The notes under the pieces: generated by a model
What the model was told of the DNA's origin: nothing
Databases searched by the model: none
Seen by the model: only the letters and a program-made list of their open reading frames with translations
NCBI GenBank assembly: GCA_029962745.1
Contig: CM057171.1
Coordinates: forward strand, 1,826,135 to 1,890,134
Length of the DNA stretch: 64,000 bases
Direction: 5' to 3'
Source of the DNA: Echinometra lucunter
Lineage: Eukaryota > Echinodermata > Echinoidea > Camarodonta > Echinometridae
Made by a program: the position numbers and the translations under genes
Part shown: positions 43,753 through 56,094 of the stretch, in pieces
How the letters are laid out: every line of letters starts with the position of its first letter
Numbering within the stretch: position 1 is the first letter of the stretch

Positions 43753-43979
43753 GATGAAAGATAATTCATGCAACCTCTGGAATACTCACTGATGTCTTAT
43801 CACTAGACCAGATTCAATGCCTGTAGAGACAGGGAGAAGTGAAAATATCATGAAAATATGCAAATGATCCAGTCAAATCTGCTTTAGTCAACACCTGTAT
43901 AGAGTGACTACAATTGCAGTTTCCCTTGAACTCATACTAACTCTTACTGTGCCACAAATTTGGGGATTCAGAGTTGTAA

Positions 43980-44390
43980 ATGAAATTTTAAAGGCAGAGT
44001 ATACAGCCACATGCGTATAAGATCCTACGGCACTTATATACTATGTGCCGCTTAGCAGCAGCTATCACTAGCACGAGCGATGCGTATTTTATGCGACCGC
44101 ACATGTTGCAAAACTTCATCATGAAGGTTTTATCTCTTGATTTAACTTACATACAAACAATATTCTCACTTCATTCTCAACTGATCGGCAAGCACAAGAC
44201 AATGAAGTGAAAATATTCTTTGTATGTCAGTGAATTTCAAGAGATAAAACCATCATGATGAATGTACTGTCGCATGCTAAACATTGCTTGTGCAATGCGC
44301 TAGCGATACAGCTGCTGTGGCACAGAGCTAGAGTAAAAGTGCTGTAGGGAATTTAGACGCGTGTGTCTGTATCTTCTGGTCGATGCTATG
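43980..44390. mobile_element. Palindromic element, first of two adjacent related copies
   Basis: gaaggttttatctcttgatt, catacaaacaatattctcac pair with aatattctttgtatgtcagt, gaatttcaagagataaaacc; outer gtgccgcttagcagcagcta pairs with tagcgatacagctgctgtgg. The turn is near 44190. Confidence 0.8.
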
Positions 44391-44735
44391 GATACAGCCA
44401 CACTCATGTGGTTGTAAGGTAAAGACAATGTATACACTTGTATCTATGCTGGGACAAATATATCGCTAGTGTATGTACAAGCGATGTGTATTCATGTGAC
44501 GGTATGTGTTGCAACTTGCAAAACTTTGATCATCACGAAGGTTTTCTCTCGAGTTCACTCATTGTACAAACAATATTTTTACTTCATTTTCACCTGATCG
44601 GCATGCAGGTAACAATAATGAAGTAAAAATTGAATATTGTTTGTATGTCGGTGAATTTCAAGAGATAAAACCTTCGTGCTGATCCAAGTTTTGGCCATCT
44701 TAGTTAATATACCCAGCCGCCATTAAGTTTAGCTT
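44390..44735. mobile_element. Palindromic element, second copy; its outer text recurs inverted at 49612
   Basis: tacaaacaatatttttactt pairs with aagtaaaaattgaatattgt, and gaaggttttctctcgag with caagagataaaaccttcg. It ends ggccatcttagttaatatac, ccagccgccattaag, which is found inverted at 49612-49650. Confidence 0.75.
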
Positions 44736-44869
44736 ACTGAAAAAAATATGATTATTTACAGTACATATACAAGATAGAGCACAGGCATGTTCAATATGCA
44801 ATGTCGACTGATTGCGCGTTGATCGCTCCTTTGCGCGATTGTTTTTATCTTTCTTCGCTGCATATAATA

Positions 44870-47640
44870 ATTATGCCCCCCAAAGAAAACCCCTTTTCCC
44901 GCCCTCCGGGTCTAAACTATATTGAAATAGGGCATTCTACAAATTATGAAAACCTTCTCGTCTAGACATACTATATCTTTCTCTTCTTCACAATATCCCC
45001 CCTCAAGCTGCATATAGGCCTACCCCCAAAGAAAACCCCCTTTTCCCGCCCTTCGGGCCAAAACTATATTAAAACTCAGCAAATAGGAGTTCAAAACTCT
45101 CTATACTAGCTCCATAATATACCCAAACCTTCAAGATTTGCCGCGAAATCACAAAGTGCTATGTACATTTTCTATGGGAAAAATACGTATCCAAGACACC
45201 TTGGGTACGAATTTTCATTATAGAAAATGTACACAGCGCTCTCCGAAAGCGCACCAAAACGCAAGCGTTTGGTTATATATTTTTGCCATAGAGAATTGTG
45301 TACAGTACAGTACAAACCTCAAATATTGCTTTATTCCGTTTCAAATTCTGAAACTTCTTGTCTAGACCCATACAATCTCTTTCTCTTCTTCATAATATCA
45401 CCCCTCAAGCATTACAAACCCCCTCTTCGCTGCATATATACTCAAACGTTCGCGTTTTGGAAGAACGCTGTGTACAGTTTCTATTATCCAAAAAAAAAAC
45501 CGTACCCAAGACGTCTTGGGTAAAACGCAAGCGTTTGGGTATATATTTTTGCCATAGAGAATTGTGTACTGTACAAACCTCATATTGCTTTATTCCATTC
45601 CAAATTCTGAAAACCTTCTAGTCTAGACACATACTATCTCTTTCTCTTCTTCATGTTCTGAACAATATCCCCCCTTAAGCATTACAAACCCCCTTTTTGC
45701 TGCAGATATGCCCCCCAAAGAAAACCCCTTTTCCCGCCCTCTGGGCCAAAACTATATTAAAACAGACCAAATAAGAGCTCAAAACTCTCTATTCTAGCTC
45801 CTTAACATACCCAAACACTTGCGCATTGCTTCGATTTCGAACAACACTGTGTACATTATTTATGGGGAAAATTCGTACCCAAGACGTCTTGGGTACGTAT
45901 TTTTCACATAGAAAATGTACATAGCAATTTATGATTTTGCGGCAAATCGCGAAGGTATTAAAACGAACCAAATAAGAGCTCAAAACTCTCTATACTAGCT
46001 CCTTAATATACCTAAACCTTCGCGATTTGCCGCAAAATCACAAAGTGCTATGTACAGGGGTTTTGTAATGCTTGAGGGGGGATATTGTGAAGAAGAGTAA
46101 GAGATAGTATGGGTCTAGATGAGAAGGTTTTGAGAATTTGGAATGGAATAAAGCATATTTGAGATTCCTTGAATGCTGGAGGACCTGATCAGGGTAGCCA
46201 TGCTAAAGCCAGGGTAATGATATGCAGCGCTTAAAAACATTTGTATTAAGCGCTATATAAATGTTGCATATTATTATTATTATTATCATTATTATTATTA
46301 TTTGTACTGTACACAATTCTCTATGGCAAAAATATTTACCCAAACGTTTGCGTTTTGGAAGAACGCTGTGTACAGTTTCTATTATGCAAAAAAAAAAACG
46401 TACCCAAGACGTCTTGGGTAAAACGCACGCCTTTGGGTATATATTTTTGCCATAGAGAATTGTGTACTGTACAAACCTCACATTGCTTTATTCCGTTCCA
46501 AATTCTGAAAACTTTCTAGTCTAGATACATACTATCTCTTTCTCTTCTTCATGTTCTGAACAATATCCCCCCTTAAGCATTACAAACCCCCTTTTTGCTG
46601 CAGATATGCCCCCAAAAGAAAACCTCCTTTTCCCGCCCTCCGGGCCAAAACTATATTAAAACAGACCAAATAAGAGCTCAAAACTCTCTATTCCAGCTCC
46701 CTAATATACCCAAACACTTGCGCTTTGCTTCGATTTCGAACAACACTGTGTACATTATTTATGGGGAAAATTCGTACCCAAGACGTCTTGGGTACGTATT
46801 TTTCACATAGAAAATGTACATAGCAATTTGTGATTTGCGGCAAATCGCAAAGGTTTGGGTATACAGTATTAAGGAGCTAGTATAGAGAGTTTTGAGTTCT
46901 TATTTGGTTCGTTTTAATATAGTTTTGGCCTGGAGGGCGGGAAAAGGGGTTTTCTTTTGGGGGCATATGTGCAGCGAAGAGGGGGTTTGTAGTGCTTGAG
47001 GGGGGATATTGTTCAGAACATGAAGAAGAGAAAGAGATAGTATATGTCTAGACTAGAAGGTTTTCAGAATTTGGAACGGAATAAAGCAATAGTTGAGATT
47101 TGTACTGTACACAATTCTCTATGGCAAAATATGTACCCAAACGTTTGCATTTTGGAAGAACGCTGTGTACAGTTTCTATTATGCAAAAAAAAAAAACGTA
47201 CCCAAGACGTCTTGGGTATGTATCTTTTCGCATAGAAACTGTACACAACACAGTGAGATTTTGTGGGGAAAAAAAATCAATGTTTGGGTGTATTAAGGAG
47301 CTAGTAAAGAGAGTTTTGAGCTCTTATTTGCTCTGTTTTAATATAGTTTTGGCCCGGAGGACGGGAAAAGGGGTTTTCTTTGGGGGTTTAAAATGAAGCG
47401 AAGAGGGGGTTTCTAATGCTTGAGGGGGATATAAAATATTGTGAAGAAGAGAAAGAGATAGTATATCTAGATGAGAGGGTGTTCATAATTTGAAACGGAA
47501 TAAAGCAGTATTTAAGGGAGTATATTGTGAAGAAGAGACAGAGATAGTATGTCTAGACAAGGTTTTCATAATTTGAAATGGAATAAAGTAGTATTTGAGG
47601 GGGTATATTGTGAAGTAAAAAAGAGATAGTATCTCATGTA
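44870..47640. repeat. Array of inverted repeats with a perfect 20-bp palindromic core
   Basis: The core tacccaagacgtcttgggta occurs at 45503, 45877, 46401, 46775 and 47199, and in degenerate form near 45187. Flanking modules alternate in orientation: gggaaaaggggttttcttt against aaagaaaaccccttttccc, gagagttttgagctctta against taagagctcaaaactctc, and catagagaattgtgta against tacacaattctctatg. Spacings of 374, 524, 374 and 424 imply an 898-bp doubled unit. No protein-coding content. Confidence 0.93.
46165..46305 (+). mobile_element. SINE 3'-end fragment inserted in the palindrome array
   Basis: gcgctatataaatgttgcat followed by (att)n matches the tail of the SINE at 5115 (gcgctatataaatggacaat, (att)n). 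It accounts for most of the extra length of the 524-bp spacing. Confidence 0.65.
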
Positions 47641-48607
47641 TGAGGTTCGACCATACGCGCACAGATCGTACTCAATTATTGTGCATGTGCGGTCATTCGT
47701 TGCTAATGCTGGGAGCCGGGCCGGGCTGGAACCCGGAGACCGGCGAGTTGGAGGGATTTCTACCGGACCAAGCCGGTCTGGGTTGATGGCTGAAACAGCA
47801 AAGATCGGAAGTCGATATCATGACTTCAGAAACACCACATAAACAACCAGAAAATAAGGACTGTGCTCATTTTTTTTCTTCCCAAATATCCTGTCACTCA
47901 ATTCAGCAGATAGCAAGCACATATTTGAAAACAAAGTTGAAGAGGCAGGGTGTTTATTGTAAAGACGCAAATGTTTTTAATTTGCAATCACACTCTGGTT
48001 GCAAGTGCAGCCGCGCCGCATGCATGACTAGCGATAGCGCTAGCTAGCGTGGTGCTACAGGCTGAGTGAGCATGCACCTATCGAGGAGCACGAGGGGGCC
48101 TTTGAAGGAAGTGCAGACCAAACACGGGTGACGCAAAATTTGTGTGACAGTGAGTAGAATAATCGGGATGATATTTTTGATGTAGAATGACAGGATATTA
48201 AAATCAAATATGGCAACAGTGATGTAAAATTACAAAGCACTTATTTGATTATTTGATATATGAAATTTAGATATCATGAAAAAATGAAATAAAAAATAAA
48301 CTGTCTGGGTTGACTGACTGTTCAGGTCCGCATGGCGACAAAAACCAGAATAAAATCACTTACGAACAACACTCACTTAAAAAGAAAAGATGAAGAATTT
48401 GTCAACCTGTTCCAACACCTCTCCTTTACTATGTTCCTTTGAAAACCAATTTAATATAGTGGAATTCCCCCTTGAAATCTTATTGCAACATTGATAGCGT
48501 GAGAAGATATGTAAACAATGTGGTCACTGAATGAGCGCGAACATAATCCCCTTTGTATGGTTTCCACGGCGGCGGGCTTTGATTCTCTCTCCCCCTTTCC
48601 TCCCTAG

Positions 48608-48638
<31 letters not shown>

Positions 48639-49611
48639 CCCCCCCCCCCCCCACTGACAGTGACCCCATTGGGGGAAAATAAAACATTGACATCAACTTT
48701 ATTCCAAGGTGAAGATATTTTACTACATCAGAGGATAGACAAAACAAGGCCAGTTCGTTATCTCCCTCTCTCCGAGCCCTCACATGCTCATGCACGCTCC
48801 ATTGCCATTGGCTGTCTGTACTGTCCTCCGTCTCTCTCTCTCTCTCTCTCCTGTGTCAGCTGAGTCTGGTGCTCACATGACAGGGCATCGACACTCCCAT
48901 TCGCCGAATCTCGTATTTGGTCTTGAATATTCATAAGTTCATACACAAAAAGCTCTAGCCCCGCATGCATGCGCGCTCGAAGATCGGAGGCAGAGACTTG
49001 ATCTTCTTGCTACAGTGAAATTGGGGAAAACAAAAAACAAGGCTATGAACTGTATTTTATGCCAAAAGTATAATTTTCTGCATCATTAAATTGACACAAC
49101 AACATGATCTTTATCATGGTCCCACTCTCCCTCGCATGCATACGTCTGCCTCAGCTCAGTCTGTAATTCCTTCGGTAGTCTTATCACATGAACTTTGAAC
49201 CATGCATCGGCTCACATGACAATATCATCATTCCCATTGGTCGAATCTCGTATTTGGAGTTGAATATTCATAAGTTTCATAACACAGAAAGCCCTGCGAT
49301 GGGAAGGATGGGAGGACGGAGGCTGCTTTCTCCCCGCGCACTTAAAGGTAAACAACCTTTATTCCCATTCACTGGTACATGCGGCGCATATGGCAAACAC
49401 AAAGAAGTTTGCTTTGCATGCCATATTTTTTCCACACTCTCTTAGCGCTCCGAGTTCCGGGCCGGTCCAGGACCCGGAAATGAATTTTGCCAAGCCTTCC
49501 GATCCGGTTTCGAGCCGAGTTTACCTTCCGGGCCCCAACATTATTCGTTGTACATCATCACAAAAGGTGTGCGCTTCATTTTCTTATATTTTTTTCAGTA
49601 AGCTAGGTGGT
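47640..49611. other. Repeat-rich stretch without genes
   Basis: Contains a diverged direct repeat (48869-48960 and 49196-49290, sharing gctcacatgac, cgaatctcgtatttgg and gaatattcataagtt), (CT)n runs at 48606-48640 and 48829-48851, and a GC-rich tract near 47700-47800. No supported coding sequence. Confidence 0.5.
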
Positions 49612-49835
49612 ACTTAATGGCGGCTGGGTACATTAACTAAGATGGCCCAAGTGTTGGGGTTTTGCAGTCGCACCGTCGCATGTATGTACACATCGCTTGT
49701 GCATGTGCGATGCGCTAGCGATAGCGCAGCGCCGCGGCACAGAGTATAAGTGGGAACTAAGATGAGTGTGGCTATATCCTGATGTCGATGCTGTGGATAC
49801 AGCCACACTCTTGTAGCCATACACACGCATATACA
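49612..49835. repeat. Inverted partner of the 44.4-44.7 kb element
   Basis: acttaatggcggctgggtac, attaactaagatggccca complement the end of 44390-44735; gatacagccacactcttgta resembles gatacagccacactcatgtg at 44391. About 5 kb separates the two. Confidence 0.75.
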
Positions 49836-50900
49836 CTGCCTTCCTACCCATGGCCATGCGCACATTTCCAGTTCTAATGAACAAATCTGCTTCAAAATTG
49901 CAGAAAGTGATAAGCAATGGATATAATCTGTCAGTGTCACCTGAATTTGAATGAAATCAGACAAAGGGAACCACGACGGCTTTGTCGATGTCCAATGCTG
50001 TCGCTCTCTCGATCTCTGGCTCCTGCTGTGTGCTTTCGACATGTGCAAGTTGCTATGTAAACTGAAGGCGTGAAGCTAGCAACAAAAATTTATGCGAACT
50101 CTACGTGTATGCATGGTATGGAGCCTGGAGGATACCATAATGGAAAGTTCACATTAATTTTGGTTCCTAGCTTCTGGGCCTAGCTACAGCTTATGAATAC
50201 ATGTATTGCGATGCATGCATGTCGAACGCAAAGCACACATCACATGGACGGGTGGAGCACTGGAAATCAAGAGAGCGATGATTTTTGGACATCGGCGACG
50301 TAATAAACAATGATTAAAGGTTCCCCATTTTCCTTCATGTCCTTTTGTCTGATTTTATTAAGATTAAGGTGTCAGATTGCATACAAAATAATTGCTTATT
50401 ATTTTCTGCAATTTTGAAGCAGATTCGTTCATCAGAATCGGAAATATGCTCATGAATAAGAAAGTGCATTAGCGCTAGCTTGATAACGTTAGCTAACATG
50501 AATTTCTACATGTAGGACTACACTTAATATATATATTTTTTCATGGTGGCTTTTCCACTCATCTACAAATATTTATACGTTGTAGAATGGCAAAAATACA
50601 AAGAACTAAAATTTACTTCTTTACACTTACACTCTCAACATATCTCCATCATAAGCAGTCCAAAAATCTAAAAAAAGATTGTTAGATTTTTCTGTCCTCC
50701 CGAAATTATTAAAATTTCGGAAGATTGTGGTGTCTTCAATAATACAAATTAAACGAGAAAAAAAAAAAAAAATCGCCTGACGTACCATACCGTGTACGAT
50801 TATGCTTGCCTACTCTCATATAGGCCCCTATGTTTCTCTTAGCAGTGAGATCTTTATTAATTTAATAAATCTTGATACAATCTTGACAAATCAGACAAGT
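49836..50900. other. Intergenic, no recognised feature
   Basis: Ordinary AT-rich sequence with scattered GCATG text and an A15 run near 50758. Nothing further seen. Confidence 0.4.
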
Positions 50901-50914
50901 GACATCATGATCAG

Positions 50915-51645
50915 TGAAGGTGTGTGTGTGTGTGTGGGGGGGGGGGGGGGCGGGGCACTGGCCTAAATCCACTTTGAGGAGGGGGGGGGGGGGGGATAAG
51001 ATCGACTTTTTTTTTTCTGTCGAACTCACACTTAAGTATAAACACACGCCCTCACCCACCTGCACAGACCCCCTTACACACATTTTGATTTTTATCTTGC
51101 GGGCGAGCGAAGCGAGCTATCCAAAAATTACCACTTTTCTGCTTTTCAATCACATTTTCAAATGAAAATTCTAAGATATAATGAGCGAGCGAAGCGAGAG
51201 AGCAAAAAGTAAGTGCTTTTCTCGTTTTAAATCGCATTTTCAAAAGAAATTCTAAAATATGATGGTTTATGACAGATTATTAAAAAATATATCAACTGAT
51301 TAATTCAAATATCATTTCTTCCTTAAAAGTGTGTGGGGGGATATTTGTACACGCCATCCCCCCTCTCAAAAAAAAGGGGGGATATATCCTCCCATCCCCC
51401 CGGGATTTACGCCAAATTGGGGGGGGGGGTACATTCTGTTTGTCAAAGAATTTAGGCGGTTAAAAGGCACATAAACCCCAGAAAAAGATGACGACTTTCC
51501 CTTTTGCCTTTTATTTGCTTGTGAAACAATGTTCTAGTTTAAAGGCACCCTGAAAATCTGACAATTCTCTATATTTTGTTTGTAAAGAAGTTTTCTTGAT
51601 GTTGTACCATCTCTTATAGGCCTCATAGTCCTGAATGCGCCACTG
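50915..51645. mobile_element. Probable hAT-like non-autonomous element with GAGCGAGCGAAGCGAG modules
   Basis: Left side has (gt)n then G-runs; right end reads aatgcgccactg, the complement of cagtggcgcatt, a hAT-type end. Inside, two modules with gcgagcgaagcgag at 51100-51200 match those in the well-defined element at 62721. The left boundary is uncertain. Confidence 0.5.
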
Positions 51646-51857
51646 ATTTTCTTCTTTCGTTATTTCCATTTTCATTCATTTCATTTAATTCAGCACGGAA
51701 ACACGTGCTTCATCCTATGACTGTTCTCCAGCAAGTCCGTGCAATAAAGCTCTCTCTTGCTCTCTTTACCCTGCATGCACGCAGCTTCAACTACGTCTTC
51801 ATTTGACTCTCTTCCTTACTTCACCCATCTTTCTACTTCTTTCTCGATTTTCATCTG

Positions 51858-52216
51858 TTCTTCTTCTTCTTCTTCTTCTTCATCCTCCTCCTCCTCCTCT
51901 TCTTCTTCTTCTTTTTCTTTTTCTTCTTTTTCTTCTTCTTGTTCTTGTTCTTCTTGTTCTTGTTCTTCTTGTTCTTGTTCTTCTTGTTCTTGTTCTTGTT
52001 CTTTTTCTTCTTCTTGTTGTTCTTCTTCTTGTGCTTCTTCTTCATGTTCTTGTTCTTCTTGTTCTTGTTCTCGTTCTTGTTCTTGTTATTCTTGTTCTTG
52101 TTCTTGTTCTTGTTCTTCTTCTTGTTCTTCTTCTTCTTCTTCTTCTTCTTCTTCTTCTTGTTCTTCTTTTCTTGTTCTTCTTCTTCTTCTTTTCTTGTTC
52201 TTCTTCCTCTTCTTTG
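51858..52216 (+). repeat. (TTC)n/(TTCTTG)n microsatellite
   Basis: About 360 bases of pyrimidine trinucleotides with ttg interspersed. Overlapping long open frames in several frames are a composition artefact. Confidence 0.97.
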
Positions 52217-53180
52217 TAAGTACTCGTACTCATCCTTTCCTTTTTCTAATATCAAGACTCCACAGAAAATGAATTATGCTGTTATGTGGCAGTTTATTTC
52301 AAGACTCTGGTGACCAGAAGGGCTTATATATCCTTACAATATTGTCATTTTTATCATTTCAAATGACAAGGTCATTACTCACATTTTACTTGGGATTTAT
52401 TGACTACATCGACCAAAGGTATATTAACAGCGCACAACATAGATAACATGAAATAATACTACACAGTGCTGTCTTTAAATTGAAAAGGCATGGAGAAAAT
52501 ACATGAATACAAGATTTTCTTTGATGTTGATGATGAATCTAGTGACCACTATCAATCCATTGAAACAGATGTCTAAAAGATGCACAAATATTCAAGGGGA
52601 AAAATAAAGTTTCCTTTGAACTTCAACTCTGTATATAATGATATGATTTTTTTTTGAACTCGGCAAATCAAACACAAATGTTAAAAGATATACAAACGTA
52701 TACACAACATCAGAATATTTGCCTACAAATGTGAGAATGCGTAATATGAAGTTATAATTATTTGCTAAATAATAGTTTGACTCGGTAGACGTTTTCAATT
52801 TTCGATACTATCACTGATTTTCAAAATTATGGTTCAGCTATTTCTATACGGTGACAATAAAGTGATAATTTTTGACAATTTTGACAAGTTGACAATTGAT
52901 TAAAAATAGTGATAGTTCCTTTATGATATTTGTCGAAATGAATTAATCATTCATATCAAAATACCCCCCCCCCAAAAAAAAAGACGGTATAAATACCATG
53001 AATACTGTTTTTTCTGCATGAATACAAGTACACACGTGAATGAAAAATGAAAAAAAAAAAAAACTACGTTTTAGCAAAATATGTTTTTGAGTCTTTGCGT
53101 ATATCTTTAGGAAGACTGGACGTTATACTTATAGTCACAGTTTAATTTGATTATTATTATGTTAATGAAAATGAATTGTT
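52217..53180. other. Intergenic, no recognised feature
   Basis: AT-rich with C9A12 (about 52966-52981) and A13 (53050-53062) runs; no coding sequence seen. Confidence 0.4.
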
Positions 53181-53182
53181 GT

Positions 53183-53216
53183 CAGCTAGGTGGCGGCAGT
53201 CAGCTAGGTGGCGTCA
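53183..53216 (+). repeat. Isolated copies of the 22-bp minisatellite
   Basis: gtcagctaggtggcggcagt followed by cagctaggtggcg; same text as the array at 54459. Confidence 0.85.
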
Positions 53217-53439
53217 GCAGGGGCGTCGCTAGACTTTTTTAATGGGGGGGGGGGGGTGTAGAGGCCAGATTGCCGACAAATTATGCCTCCGATTGCCGAC
53301 CACCAACGTCGACAAATTCAACTGCATAAAGCCCACGAGGCATGTTCAATTGTGTGCCTCTATTATATTTTCCTTCTAAATTATATTTGTTCACCTCACT
53401 TGCTGAATGTGTTAGCTTTCCGAAAACATTCTCTATCTA

Positions 53440-54285
53440 AATATAATACGAGCGAGCGCAGCGAGCGGAGAAAAATATACACTCTCTTTCGTAGAAGTGA
53501 TAGTTCTTCATCAAACTACATGATGGGCTTAAAGATATCTAAATCATATATTTGGTCACCTCTCTCACATGATTCATTCGCTTTCAAAGACCATCTTAAA
53601 TCGTAATATTATGCGAGCGAGGAAAAAATCTATATATTCATATGATCCTTTTCATGGTAGAAGTGAAAGTTCTTCATCAAAATACATGATGGGCCTTAGA
53701 TATCTATTTTGATATTTTGGTCACCTCTCTTACCTAATTTATTTGCTTTCAAAGACCATCCTGTATCTAAATATCATACGAGTGAGCGCAGTGAGCGAGG
53801 AAAAATATATATACTCTTTTTATGGTAGGTGATAACTCTTCATCAAAGTACATGATGGGCCTCGCTTGCCGAATTCGTTTGCTTTCCCAAATCCATCTTG
53901 TATCTGAAAATTGTACAAGCGAGCGTAGCGAGCGAGGAAAAATACTCCTTTTCATGGTAGAAGTGAAAGTTCTTCATCAAAATACAAAATGGGCCTTTAA
54001 GATACCTATTGTGATATATTTGGTCACCTCTCCTACCTAGTCTATTTGCTTTCAAAGACCATCCTGTATCTAAATATTATACGAGCGAGCGCAGCGAGCG
54101 AGGAAAAATATATTTACTCTTTTTTATGGTATAGAGGTGATAATTTTTCAAAAAAATACGTGATAGGCCCCAAAATATCTAAATTATGTATTTGTTTATT
54201 TCACTTGGCAAATGTGTTTGCTTTCCGAAAACATGCTCTATCTTAATATAATGCGAGCGAGCGCAGCGAGCGAGGAAAAATAGGC
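53440..54285 (+). repeat. Six ~165-bp tandem units with GCGAGCGCAGCGAGCGAGG
   Basis: Units begin with atacgagcgagcgcagcgag or variants near 53448, 53609, 53776, 53917, 54079 and 54250, each followed by tcttcatcaaaatacatgat, gggcc, ttggtcacctctc and tttgctttcaaagaccatc. No coding potential beyond chance frames. Confidence 0.88.
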
Positions 54286-54413
54286 TCTCTTTCGTGTTAC
54301 CAGTGTTATTTCGTTGTCAAAATGCACAAGCAAATAAGCCGAATATGACTCTATTCGGGTACCTTACTCATCTTTCTTTTTTTCTTTTTCCCTCCTTCCT
54401 CTTCCCTATCCTT

Positions 54414-54447
<34 letters not shown>

Positions 54448-54458
54448 GCCGACGTCGT

Positions 54459-54595
54459 CAGTCAGCTAGGTGGCGGCAGTCAGCCAGCTAGGTGGCGGCA
54501 GTCAGCCAGCTAGGTGGCGGCAGTCAGCCAGCTAGGTGGCGGCAGTCAGCCAGCTAGGTGGCGGCAGTCAGCCAGCTAGGTGGCGGCAGTCAGCG
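54459..54595 (+). repeat. 22-bp minisatellite
   Basis: cagccagctaggtggcggca repeated at 22-bp steps about six times, almost without change. Confidence 0.95.
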
Positions 54596-54599
54596 TAGG

Positions 54600-56090
54600 C
54601 TGGCGCAGGATGCGTTGCGCACCTCACTCTGCCCAATTTTTATCCATTTTCATTTCCATCTGTAGTATTTTTTTCTCCCGCTTGTTTCCCTATTTTTTCA
54701 CTACAGCCCCAGTTATAGAGATTTGTTCTTGTATTCCCTCGAAATCCACTCACTATTGCATGGTCCAGAATGAATCTCCTGTACTATAGAGCCTATAGAC
54801 GTCTAGGACAAAAGTATCAATACGGAGCCCCACTAACGATCCATTGTTAACCCGAGGTGATTAGAAATGCCTACGCTATCTTAAAGCTACAATTCAACTT
54901 TTTAAAGACTCCATGAAATGTGACTACAAGAGTAGGATTGTATTACCAAATGGTTGGCAGAAATGGTATTTGCCTACGAATTAAAGCAAGCTAAATTATA
55001 CCAACGTTCATCGGACGAATTGATGCATGGTAAAATGTAAAATTCACTAGAGTAACTCATTGAGAATTTTTTTCTTTTGTTTAAGGTCCTCATCAAAGGG
55101 ACTGAGTGTCAATCACCTTCAATACATTATCAAAAAATCATGAATAAGTTGATTCATATACACAATCTCATATTTTATTGTTGCCTTTTTGTATTCAACT
55201 GCAAGTCGAATTCGAAGAAAATTCAAACACAAAAGTCCAAATGTTAATTGTACGACGCTGTGTGAGCTGTGTAATCTCGATCGCACTTTCTCCACCGGTT
55301 CGTTTTATTCCATCATTCTCCCCTGCTGTTTTTAATGTGCAGTCAGCTACCACATTTCCTTTTCATGTGTTATAAATGCTTATGACATACAGGGAAAATC
55401 ACTTACAGGCATAGTATATTAGACTTTCGTTTAATTTGGGGAAAGAAGGATCATCCCCTTAAAATGCAAGTATTATTGCTTCGTCAAGAAGGTCTGGTTA
55501 CTCAGAGCCTCTACCCATCTGTTTCATAAGGAATTTGGCAATTACAAAAAGTGCACTGTCATCAAGCTCTCAGTCCAACTTCAGCTTTTTGTGCTTTGAA
55601 AATGCTGTACGAGTAAAAAGAAATAAAAGCACTATTCCGCTCAAACTTGAGTGATCAAAGCCCTTTCACTAAGGCAACAACATGGCGTTACTGAGAGCTT
55701 AAAATAACATTGGAAATCTATTCAGTCATGATTGTGGAAGCCGAGCTCTGGAGCGAACAGGTGCATTGACTTTTCAGTACAATAAGATGTCTTCAAGATA
55801 TGAAAGACTAGTTTGAATGCCTTTAAGCTTCACTTTGAAAAGACACCTTCAAAAGCCGATTTATCTTTGGTATGTCACAGAGGCATTGATGTACGGTAAT
55901 ACAAAAAAAAAAAAAGAAAACAAAAAACATGCACGTGACCTTAGGTACATGCTACGTTTGGATTGTACAGAAAAGAAAATTTATTTTTTCCCTTAAAGAG
56001 ACATTTAATATGACAGAGATACAAGTGTATGCTCGTCGGTGTAAAACACTCTTTTAGATCGCGAGTGGCACAAAAAGGATGTATTTGAAA
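54600..56090. other. Intergenic, no recognised feature
   Basis: No exon-like frame with supporting splice sites seen; ordinary composition. Confidence 0.4.
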
Positions 56091-56094
56091 AGTC

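Noticed and set aside
47636..47842. A small gene with GC-rich text (RAGLEPGDRRVGG)
   Set aside because: No homology recognised, no splice context; probably repeat-derived.
51757..52313. Long Ser/Cys-, Leu/Val- and Phe/Leu-rich frames
   Set aside because: Produced by the (TTC)n/(TTCTTG)n microsatellite.
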